Origin: Alphaproteobacteria bacterium
GTDB taxonomy: Bacteria; Pseudomonadota; Alphaproteobacteria; GCA-2731375
DNA length: 49,071 nt
Assembly (NCBI GenBank): GCA_029936195.1
Contig: JAPYUH010000007.1
Span: 1-49,071, forward strand
Direction of reading: 5' to 3'
Part shown: positions 42,311-49,071 of the stretch, in pieces
How the letters are laid out: the number at the start of each line of letters is the position of its first letter
Numbering within the stretch: the stretch's first letter is position 1
Notes under the pieces: model-generated
Told to the model about the DNA's origin: nothing
What the model saw: only the letters and a program-made list of their open reading frames with translations
The model's database searches: none
Position numbers and translations under genes: made by a program

Positions 42311-43812
42311 CACGACAGTTGAAGAACCGCATGGCGGTGGGCGGTATTGTCCATGAAACCGTCAGTTTCCTCCCCGAGGCAACCACCTTGGCGGATTTTG
42401 AACGGCGCGCCGTGCGGGGTGACGAAATTGCCGAGACCTTCGCTGGTTCCAACACGGTTTTTGGCGGTTTCCTTGATGTATGTCAGCAAAACGGCGTGGC
42501 CGTGGAGGGGTTGATCTGCGCCGAGTGCGCGCCGTCCGGCCCGGTTTCGAAAGAGGCAATACAAGCCTTGGCCGACGAATTGGTCTCGCGCGCTACTTTG
42601 TGGCGGGACGAGACGGACGGTTTGTTGTTGCATTTGCACGGTGCCATGGTGGCCAAGGGTGACCTGGACCCCGAACACACCATCCTGGTCCGCCTGCGCA
42701 AGGCCTTGGGCAAAGATTATCCCATTGCCCTGGCCATGGATCTGCATGGCAACGTCGGGGCGGAAAAAGCGGCCCTGGCCGATATCGTCTGCGGCTTTCG
42801 CCACAGCCCTCATACGGACATGGCCGAAACCGGGGAACGGGCCGCCCGCCTGCTGCTGGGAAAATTGGCCGGCGATATCACGCCGGTCGCGGCCATGGCC
42901 CGGCCGGGCCTGGTACTGCCGTCGATCTTTACCGCCACGGAAATCTCGCCCTTGCGCGAGATCATGACCGACGTGCGCGCCGCGACCGCCGAACCGGGCA
43001 TTCTGGACGTCACCCTGTTCACCGGGTTCGCTTACGCGGATGTGCCGGAGATCGGTGCCACGGTTCTGGCTACCGCCGATGGCGACGAGGCCCTGGCCAT
43101 ACGCACCGCCGAACGCCTCAGCGCCCGTCTGGTGGAAGCACGGGAGGCGCTGTATGGCGCGGCGCCCATATATGACCCCATGGCGGCGCTGGAAAAAACC
43201 GCGCAATTGCTGGCACGCGGCAGCCGGCCCGTGGTGCTGTTGGAGCATGCGGACCGGGGCAACGATTCCACCCATTTGCTGCACGCCATGCTGGCCAATG
43301 ATGTGGGCCGGACCGCCGTACCCTACCTGCATGACCCGATCGCGGCCAAGGCCGCGGCCTCGGCCGGGCTTGGCGCGCAATTGATGACCACGGTGGGCGG
43401 CAAATCGTCGGAAATGGCCGGCGCGCCGGTATTATTTTCGGGTTTCGTCACATATACCGGTCACCTGCGATATCGCATCACCGGGCCGGTCCGCACGGGA
43501 GAGGAACTGGATCTAGGCTTGAGCGCCGTAATCGACAACGGCCGTATTGCCGTGATCGTCACAACGCACAGCGTTACGGCACTGGATACCGATCCCTTTA
43601 CCCAATGCGGCCTGGATTTCGAAGAGTTTGATATTATCGCGCTGCGTTCCAAGACCCATTTCAGGGCCGCCTACGAACCCATTGCCGGCGAAATCCTTAT
43701 TGTCGACACACCTGATTGGGGGCCCGCCGATCTGCTTGACCTGCCCTATCGTAATGTACCGCCGGGCATCTATCCCATAACGATCGATGACGGCACGGAT
43801 GTAGGGGTCTAA
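42307..43812 (+). CDS. M81 family (MlrC-like) metallopeptidase
   Basis: 501 residues of the M81 family, which includes MlrC of microcystin breakdown. HETVSF at residues 16-21, [10 protein letters not shown] and AMDLHGNVG hold zinc-site residues, and the C-terminal domain has VTTVGGK-type and [14 protein letters not shown] segments. It should hydrolyse a peptide or other amide. It is coupled to NAD kinase by a four-base overlap and followed 4 bases later by a PLP enzyme. Whether it acts on peptides in this cluster is unknown. Confidence 0.9.
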   Translation: MTRQLKNRMAVGGIVHETVSFLPEATTLADFERRAVRGDEIAETFAGSNTVFGGFLDVCQQNGVAVEGLICAECAPSGPVSKEAIQALADELVSRATLWRDETDGLLLHLHGAMVAKGDLDPEHTILVRLRKALGKDYPIALAMDLHGNVGAEKAALADIVCGFRHSPHTDMAETGERAARLLLGKLAGDITPVAAMARPGLVLPSIFTATEISPLREIMTDVRAATAEPGILDVTLFTGFAYADVPEIGATVLATADGDEALAIRTAERLSARLVEAREALYGAAPIYDPMAALEKTAQLLARGSRPVVLLEHADRGNDSTHLLHAMLANDVGRTAVPYLHDPIAAKAAASAGLGAQLMTTVGGKSSEMAGAPVLFSGFVTYTGHLRYRITGPVRTGEELDLGLSAVIDNGRIAVIVTTHSVTALDTDPFTQCGLDFEEFDIIALRSKTHFRAAYEPIAGEILIVDTPDWGPADLLDLPYRNVPPGIYPITIDDGTDVGV

Positions 43813-43816
43813 GGCC

Positions 43817-45046
43817 ATGGAAACCTGGCGCAATATCACCGAACAGCGGCCGACATTTGTCAGCCATTTGGAATGCGGCCTGAGCGGCGAACGGGTGCCG
43901 GCCGATCAACTGCATGGACTGTCATCCGTGGGCCGGCCATTTCTGGTGCGTTATGACCTCGACGGCCTCGGCAAGGCGCTGGATAAGGAAACCCTCGCGG
44001 CCCGGCCCCCTGATATGTGGCGCTACCGTGAATTCCTGCCCGTGCGCCGCAACGAAAATATTCTCAGCCAGGGCGAATGCATGACGCCCATCATGCCAGC
44101 GCCGGGGGTGGATGGCGATCTGTGGATCAAGGATGAAGGCCGCCTACCAACCGGTTCCTTCAAGTCGCGGGGCCTGTGCCTGGCCGTGTCCATGGCCAAG
44201 GAACTGGGTATCAAACGCATGGCCATGCCCACCAACGGCAACGCCGGCGCGGCCATGGCCGCCTATTGCCGCCTGGCCGGGATCGAGGCCTTTGTCTTTT
44301 GCCCCGACGACACGCCGGAAACCAATGTTCGGGAAATCGCCTTGCAGGGCGCCAAGGTTTATTGCGTCAACGGGCTGATCAATGACTGCGGCAAGATTGT
44401 CGGCGAGGGCAAGGAGGCCATGGGCTGGTTCGACCTTTCGACCTTGAAAGAGCCCTATCGGATTGAGGGTAAGAAGACCATGGGTCTTGAGTTGGCCGAA
44501 CAATGTGGTTGGCGGCTGCCCGATGCGATTTTTTATCCCACGGGGGGCGGCACCGGACTGATCGGCATGTGGAAAGCCTTTGATGAGTTGGAGGCCATTG
44601 GCTGGATCGGGCCGGAACGGCCAAGGATGATCGCCGTCCAGGCCACCGGTTGCGCCCCCATCGTCAAGGCGTTCGAGGATGGTGTCGAACATGCCGATCT
44701 ATGGCCCGACGCACACACCGAGGCCGCCGGTATCCGGGTGCCCGTCGCCGTGGGCGATTTTTTGATTTTGCGCGCCGTGCGCCAATCGGACGGTTTCGCC
44801 ATCGCCGTGGACGACGAAACAATATTTCGGGCCAGGGACGACATGGCCCAAAATGGCGGGCTGTTGTTGTGTCCCGAAGGGGCCGCAACCTATGCCGCCT
44901 GGCGCGCGGCGGTGGCCGATGGCCGGATCGACAAAAGGGACCGGTGCGTCCTGTTCAATTGCGCCACCGGTTTGAAATACCCCATGCCAGAGGCCGGCAT
45001 CCCCCTCGACCGCCACCAACCCATCGACTATGGAGCCATGGCATGA
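43817..45046 (+). CDS. Threonine synthase-like fold-type II PLP enzyme
   Basis: 409 residues. Lys116 in PTGSFKSRG is the PLP lysine, TNGNAGAAMAAY binds the phosphate side chain, and FYPTGGGTGLIGMWKAFDEL is the glycine loop. The N-terminal HLECGLSGERVP resembles the zinc-ribbon start of threonine synthase but has one Cys only. It may act as a threonine synthase or as a related lyase on a product of the neighbouring hydrolases. Order and spacing (4 bases after the M81 gene, four-base overlap with the next) favour a catabolic role. Confidence 0.85.
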   Translation: METWRNITEQRPTFVSHLECGLSGERVPADQLHGLSSVGRPFLVRYDLDGLGKALDKETLAARPPDMWRYREFLPVRRNENILSQGECMTPIMPAPGVDGDLWIKDEGRLPTGSFKSRGLCLAVSMAKELGIKRMAMPTNGNAGAAMAAYCRLAGIEAFVFCPDDTPETNVREIALQGAKVYCVNGLINDCGKIVGEGKEAMGWFDLSTLKEPYRIEGKKTMGLELAEQCGWRLPDAIFYPTGGGTGLIGMWKAFDELEAIGWIGPERPRMIAVQATGCAPIVKAFEDGVEHADLWPDAHTEAAGIRVPVAVGDFLILRAVRQSDGFAIAVDDETIFRARDDMAQNGGLLLCPEGAATYAAWRAAVADGRIDKRDRCVLFNCATGLKYPMPEAGIPLDRHQPIDYGAMA

Positions 45047-46005
45047 GCGGCACGGACGGCACGGACGATCCCACCCTGGAACTGTTGCCCATCGATATTT
45101 CGGCCTATCGCAACGGCAACACCGGTATCGACTATGTACACAGCTTTAACAGCGGCCAGCCGGGGCCGAATGTCCTGATCAATGCCCTGACCCATGGCAA
45201 CGAAGTTTGTGGCGCTCATGCCCTCGGCGTGCTGTTCGAAGATGATATCCGGCCCACCCGCGGCAGCCTGACCCTGAGTTTTGCCAACGTGGATGCCTAT
45301 CATTCCTTCGATACGGATAACCCCACCGCATCCCGCTTCGTGGACGAAGATTTCAACCGTCTGTGGTCGGACGAAATATTGGATGGCCCGCGGCAATCGT
45401 CCGAGCTGACCCGGGCCCGGGAGATCCGGGGCGTGGTGGCGGCGGCCGATTATCTGCTGGATCTGCATTCCATGCAGCTGCCCTGCCCGGCCCTGATGCT
45501 GGCCGGCACCGCGCCCAAGGGCCGTCGCCTGGCGCTCGCCATGGGAGTACCCGAACATGTGGTGACCGATCCCGGCCACGCCGCCGGCCCCCGCATGCGG
45601 GATTACGGCCCCTTTGCCGAGGCCGAACCGGCACAAACGGCTTTGTTGATCGAATGCGGCCAGCATTGGGCCGATAGTTCCCGGCGGGTGGCCATCCAGG
45701 CGGTATTTCATTACCTCGACGCTCTGGGCATTATTGACGGCGCCGACGCATCGCCCTACCTGGTGCCCACCCCCCCCGAACAGCGTCTGATCGAAGTTGT
45801 CGGCCCCATTACCATCCAGACCGACGCCTTCAGTTTCGCCCAATCCTACACCGGCCTGGAAGTGATCCCAAAGGCCGGCACATTGATCGGCCACGACGGC
45901 CCGCAACCCATCGTCACCCCCCATGACGATTGCATCCTGGTCATGCCCACCCATAAGCCCCGCAAGGGCCAAACAGCGGTACGCTTGGGGCGGTTTGTTG
46001 ATTAG
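45043..46005 (+). CDS. AstE/aspartoacylase-like M14 family deacylase
   Basis: 320 residues. Zinc ligands His51 and Glu54 in THGNE and His142 in LDLHSMQ match the succinylglutamate desuccinylase/aspartoacylase family, and LLIECGQHW carries the catalytic Glu. A C-terminal beta domain follows (VIPKAGTLIG, ILVMPTHKPRKGQTAVRLG). It hydrolyses N-acyl amino acids or similar amides. The frame runs on upstream inside the previous gene, but ATG 45043, overlapping the previous stop by four bases, is the sensible start. Confidence 0.9.
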   Translation: MSGTDGTDDPTLELLPIDISAYRNGNTGIDYVHSFNSGQPGPNVLINALTHGNEVCGAHALGVLFEDDIRPTRGSLTLSFANVDAYHSFDTDNPTASRFVDEDFNRLWSDEILDGPRQSSELTRAREIRGVVAAADYLLDLHSMQLPCPALMLAGTAPKGRRLALAMGVPEHVVTDPGHAAGPRMRDYGPFAEAEPAQTALLIECGQHWADSSRRVAIQAVFHYLDALGIIDGADASPYLVPTPPEQRLIEVVGPITIQTDAFSFAQSYTGLEVIPKAGTLIGHDGPQPIVTPHDDCILVMPTHKPRKGQTAVRLGRFVD

Positions 46006-46011
46006 CACGCA

Positions 46012-47058
46012 ATGAGATTATTTTTCCGGTTGGTATTCTCAATCCTGTTGGGTGCGGTCGGCGGCGCGGTATTCTACTATTTTGACATGCCCCTGGCCTG
46101 GATGCTGGGGGCCATGACCATCACCACCATCGCCGCCCTGGCCGGCGCGCCGGTGACCCTGCACATGCCCCTGCGCCTGTCCATGACGGCCGTGTTGGGA
46201 ACTTTGCTGGGCAGTGCCTTCACGCCGCAGATCCTGCAGCAACTGCAGAATTGGAGCGCGGGCGCCCTGACCATCGCCATATTCGTCACGGCGATGACCG
46301 GATTATCGGTCTTCTTCCTTCGCCGCATCGGCGGCATGGACCGGGCCACGGCCTTTTTCTCCGGCACCCCGGGCGGCCTGGGCGAAATGACCCTGGTCGG
46401 CGAACTGCATGGCGGCGACCCGCGCACCATCGCCCTGGTGCATGCCATTAGGATATTTGTCGTGGTTTTTCTGCTGCCGTTGTTCCTGGCCGGCATGGCG
46501 GATCTGGATATTCCCAACACGGCCCGGGTGCTGGCCGGACGCCCGGCGGCGGAGGGGAGCGAGCTGGCCATTTTAGCGGCCTGCGCCGTGATCGGCTATA
46601 TACTGGGCCAGAAACTGCCCCTGCCGGGCAGCCAGGTTTTCATTCCCATGATGGTCTCCGCAGCCGCCTATCTGGCCGGCCTGGTCGAGGGCCGGCCGCC
46701 GGCGGAACTGATCTTCGTGGCGCAGGTCATCATCGGCTCGGCCATCGGGGCAAGGTTCGTGGGCCTGGACCTGCGCGCCACGGCCAAGCCCATCGTCCTG
46801 GGTGTCATATCGGCCCTGGGCATGCTGGCCCTGGCGGCCGCCTTCGCCTATGTGGTCGCGCCCCTGCTGGGTCTGCCCATGTATGCCCTCTTGCTGGCGC
46901 TTTCGCCGGGTGGTTTGGCGGAAATGAGCCTGATTGCCCTGGCCCTGGACGTGGACACCGCCTTTGTCGCCACCATGCATTTGGTGCGGATCATGCTGAT
47001 CGTTACCCTGGCGCCGATATTTTTCCGTGCCATGGATTGGAAAACCGCCAAAAACTAG
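46012..47058 (+). CDS. AbrB family (ammonia monooxygenase-like) permease
   Basis: 348 residues with about ten membrane helices in two repeats, each with a glycine signature: FFSGTPGGLGEMTLVGEL and LALSPGGLAEMSLIALAL. The family is often labelled ammonia monooxygenase by old annotation, but it is a membrane protein likely to be a transporter. It is 6 bases after the deacylase, so it may import the substrate or export the product of the M81/PLP/deacylase set. Confidence 0.88.
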   Translation: MRLFFRLVFSILLGAVGGAVFYYFDMPLAWMLGAMTITTIAALAGAPVTLHMPLRLSMTAVLGTLLGSAFTPQILQQLQNWSAGALTIAIFVTAMTGLSVFFLRRIGGMDRATAFFSGTPGGLGEMTLVGELHGGDPRTIALVHAIRIFVVVFLLPLFLAGMADLDIPNTARVLAGRPAAEGSELAILAACAVIGYILGQKLPLPGSQVFIPMMVSAAAYLAGLVEGRPPAELIFVAQVIIGSAIGARFVGLDLRATAKPIVLGVISALGMLALAAAFAYVVAPLLGLPMYALLLALSPGGLAEMSLIALALDVDTAFVATMHLVRIMLIVTLAPIFFRAMDWKTAKN

Positions 47059-47130
47059 ATGATGCCTTAAGGCATTGTTTACTTCGGAGGCTCAATATGT
47101 CGTCGGGCACCACTTTGTTCGGTATGCAGA

Positions 47131-48201
47131 ATGATTACGCAGGAAATTCAACTCACCCTGGCGCGGCACAGCCGTTGGCTGAAAGACCGGCCCGGCGGAG
47201 CGCGGGCCGATTTTTCGTTGCAGGAATTGGAAGGCATTGATTTCGGCGGCGCCGATTTGACGGACGCTAATCTGTTCGGCGCCGATCTGCGCGACGGCAC
47301 ACTGATGACGGCGGCCGCCGAAGACGGCACCAAGGTCGTCAACGCCGAAAGCAGCAACCTGGGGATGGAGCGGGGCTCCCTCAAGGGCGCCAACCTGTCC
47401 GGTGCCCGGCTAGCCAGTTCCGTGCTGGCGCAAACGGACCTATCCGGCGCCATCCTGACCAATGCGGTATTGACTGATGCCGATCTGAGCGGCGCCATGC
47501 TGGACGGCGCCAATCTGGGCTCCGCCAAGTTGACCGGCATCAAGGTCAAGGACACCAACATGCGCGGCGTGAAGCTGTCCAACACGTCCATGGAGGGCGT
47601 TGATTTATCCGGCGCGGACCTGACCGGGGCCGAAATTGTGATCTCCGTCGATAGTCTGCCCGATGATCTGCGCGATACCATCCGAAACCACGAAAAGTGG
47701 ATGGCCTCGTTCGGGGCCAAGGGCAAACGCGCGGTGCTGGACGGCGCGGAACTGGACAATGTGGATTTCTCCGGCATCAATTTGTCCGGTGCGTCAATGA
47801 AGGACGCCGCCCTGACCGGCGCGCGGTTCATGGGCTCGTCCCTCAACATGGCTGATTTGTCCGGCGCCAATATTTACAAAGGCAAGCTGGACAAGGCCGA
47901 AATGAACGGCATCAATCTATCGGGTGCCGACCTGACCGAAGCCAGCCTGACCGAGGCCGATATATCCGCCGCCGATATCAAGGACCGCGAGGGCAATTCC
48001 ACCGGCCGCTCCTGGCCGGCCAACTTATCGGAGGCCAATTTGAGCCGCTGTAATCTGACCGCCGCCATCCTGCGCGGCGCCATCCTGTCCAACAGCAATT
48101 TCAATGGCGCAAATCTGCGCGGCGCGGATTTGTCCAATGCCTCCATTGACGGGGCCCGCTTGCAAGGTGCCATAATCACCGAAGCTAAACTGCCGAACTA
48201 A
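47131..48201 (+). CDS. Pentapeptide repeat protein with two HxxW boxes
   Basis: 356 residues of A(D/N)LxG-type repeats that fold into a right-handed beta-helix. A break at about 170-205 separates two helices. Each is preceded by a related box: LARHSRWLKDRPGGARADFS at the N-terminus and IRNHEKWMASFGAKGKRAVL in the middle, both with H-x-x-W and G-x-R-A. Soluble by sequence; such proteins often mask a surface or act as scaffold. The function is unknown. There is no clear ribosome site before ATG 47131. Confidence 0.9.
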   Translation: MITQEIQLTLARHSRWLKDRPGGARADFSLQELEGIDFGGADLTDANLFGADLRDGTLMTAAAEDGTKVVNAESSNLGMERGSLKGANLSGARLASSVLAQTDLSGAILTNAVLTDADLSGAMLDGANLGSAKLTGIKVKDTNMRGVKLSNTSMEGVDLSGADLTGAEIVISVDSLPDDLRDTIRNHEKWMASFGAKGKRAVLDGAELDNVDFSGINLSGASMKDAALTGARFMGSSLNMADLSGANIYKGKLDKAEMNGINLSGADLTEASLTEADISAADIKDREGNSTGRSWPANLSEANLSRCNLTAAILRGAILSNSNFNGANLRGADLSNASIDGARLQGAIITEAKLPN

Positions 48202-48250
48202 AGGCCGCCTCCACCGGCTTGCACGTTGGCTGACAGTGGCGAGTGACACC

Positions 48251-49071
48251 GTGACCCATCGTGATTTAGATGCCGTACAGTGGCAAACGGCATGGTTTAC
48301 CCAGCGCCGCGCCTTGGAAACATCACGGCGCAAAGTTTCGCCGGACGGCCCGGTCGGGCATCGGTGGTGGCGTGGGCTGGAGCTGTTATTTTCACTGTTT
48401 GAACGTTTGCTGCGTCTTTCAGGCCTATACAACCGTGGCCGGGCCAACGCCCTGGACATCACCGTCAAACCGCTGACCCTGACCTTGCCCTCGCTGCCAA
48501 ATGCCTTTGACGGCTACCGCATCCTCCAGATCAGTGACCCGCATTTGGATCTGCTGCCGGAATTAGCCGACCGCATTGTCCCCTTGGTCCGCGCGGCCTC
48601 TTCCGACCTATTGCTGCTGACCGGCGATTACCGTGATCGCCATCAAGACCCGCCGGAAGCCGGGTTGGCGCTTTTGGCCCCCATATTGGCGGCGGCCGAG
48701 GCACCGGACGGACGCTATGCCCTGCTTGGCAACCATGATCCGGCGGCGGCCGTGCCGATCCTGGAAGGGCTGGGGCTGACCGTGCTGTTGAACCAGACAG
48801 TCAGCCTGCAACGGGATGGGGCAACAATATATCTGACAGGGCTGGACGATGTTCATTCCTTCTATACCCAGGCAGCTCGTGACGCTCTGCTGGAACCGCG
48901 CGCGGGCTGCCGCATTACCGCCGTGCATTTGGCGGAAATCGCCGATATCGCCGCCGAGGCGGGGTTCGAGCTGTATTTGTGCGTCCATACCCATGGCGGA
49001 CAAATATGCCTGCCCGGCGGCCGCCCCGTTATGAGCCATCTGCGCCGCTGCCGCGCATATGCCCGTGGACC
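48251..49071 (+). CDS. Calcineurin-like metallophosphoesterase (3' end beyond window)
   Basis: The first 273 residues of a phosphoesterase. Motifs are ISDPHLD (Asp96/His98), LLLTGDYRD (Asp126), LLGNHD (Asn161/His162) and CVHTHGGQICLPGG near residue 253. The last is normally G-H-T-H-G-G-Q; here Gly is Val. An N-terminal basic, amphipathic helix region (R-W-W-R-G-L-E-L-L-F-S-L-F) may bring it to the membrane, as in YkuE-like enzymes that act on lipid pyrophosphates; this is inference. The start is GTG 48251 with no strong ribosome site. Confidence 0.87.
   Translation, partial: MTHRDLDAVQWQTAWFTQRRALETSRRKVSPDGPVGHRWWRGLELLFSLFERLLRLSGLYNRGRANALDITVKPLTLTLPSLPNAFDGYRILQISDPHLDLLPELADRIVPLVRAASSDLLLLTGDYRDRHQDPPEAGLALLAPILAAAEAPDGRYALLGNHDPAAAVPILEGLGLTVLLNQTVSLQRDGATIYLTGLDDVHSFYTQAARDALLEPRAGCRITAVHLAEIADIAAEAGFELYLCVHTHGGQICLPGGRPVMSHLRRCRAYARG

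Noticed and set aside
42025-43380. 451-codon minus-strand ORF opposite the M81 gene
   Set aside because: Long only because of codon bias on the other strand; no domain pattern, and the plus frame is complete M81.
1-49071. CRISPR arrays, tRNA and rRNA genes
   Set aside because: No regularly spaced repeats and no tRNA T-arm with matching stems were found on reading both strands.

Overview
The window reads as chromosomal DNA of a GC-rich alphaproteobacterium. The evidence is a DUF2336 protein, an alphaproteobacterial-type short NAD kinase, a METTL20-like methyltransferase beside leucine-catabolism genes, and many acyl-CoA, CaiB/BaiF and GMC-oxidoreductase genes. This fits a free-living, catabolically versatile Rhodospirillales-like heterotroph. 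Taxonomy is inferred from gene content only.

Layout. 1-6.2 kb: an alcohol dehydrogenase (cut by the window edge), a GMC oxidoreductase, a 48-residue ribbon-helix-helix protein, an acyl-CoA dehydrogenase with a CinA/PncC-type amidohydrolase, a PPi-type phosphofructokinase broken by a frameshift, and an HMG-CoA-lyase-like gene. 6.2-6.7 kb: an AT-rich gap with what looks like the C-terminal stump of a flagellar rod/hook gene. 6.7-14.4 kb: an MlaC-like protein, both subunits of methylcrotonyl-CoA carboxylase, a METTL20-like methyltransferase, an amidase and a CaiB transferase. With the HMG-CoA lyase and acyl-CoA dehydrogenase this suggests leucine/isovalerate breakdown. 14.4-24 kb: a DMT exporter, a MaoC-like hydratase, a leftward RidA / molybdopterin oxidoreductase / four-cluster ferredoxin / membrane-anchor operon resembling phenylacetyl-CoA:acceptor oxidoreductase, then a rhomboid protease and two enolase-superfamily enzymes.

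24.07-27.2 kb is an AT-rich accessory insert. It opens with a REP-like foldback and holds helically phased AGGTAT repeats and an 18-bp palindrome. These are followed by a 59-residue ORF translationally coupled to a class III nucleotide cyclase with a TPR tail, two gene fragments, and an RHH regulator whose promoter carries three TACGTA boxes. 27.2-35.2 kb returns to GC-rich catabolic genes (CaiB transferase, GMC oxidoreductase, LysE exporter, acyl-CoA ligase, frameshifted EamA transporter, D-aminoacylase-like amidohydrolase).

35.3-41.2 kb: a PAS-like protein, a sirtuin, a candidate structured small RNA on the minus strand with its own promoter (four strong hairpins, two with C-rich loops, the last closed by a GCAA tetraloop), DUF2336, moaA, a Sel1-ankyrin-membrane gene split by a frameshift, and a secreted-protein gene carrying an in-frame TAA just after its signal peptide. 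A 270-bp element of nested near-perfect inverted repeats (41,219-41,488) sits just upstream of NAD kinase. NAD kinase leads a tight run: M81 peptidase, threonine-synthase-like PLP enzyme, AstE-like deacylase and AbrB-type permease. A two-unit pentapeptide-repeat protein and a partial metallophosphoesterase close the window.

At least three genes carry single-base losses and one carries a nonsense codon. Either this lineage is decaying these genes or the consensus has indel errors. Reads would decide.
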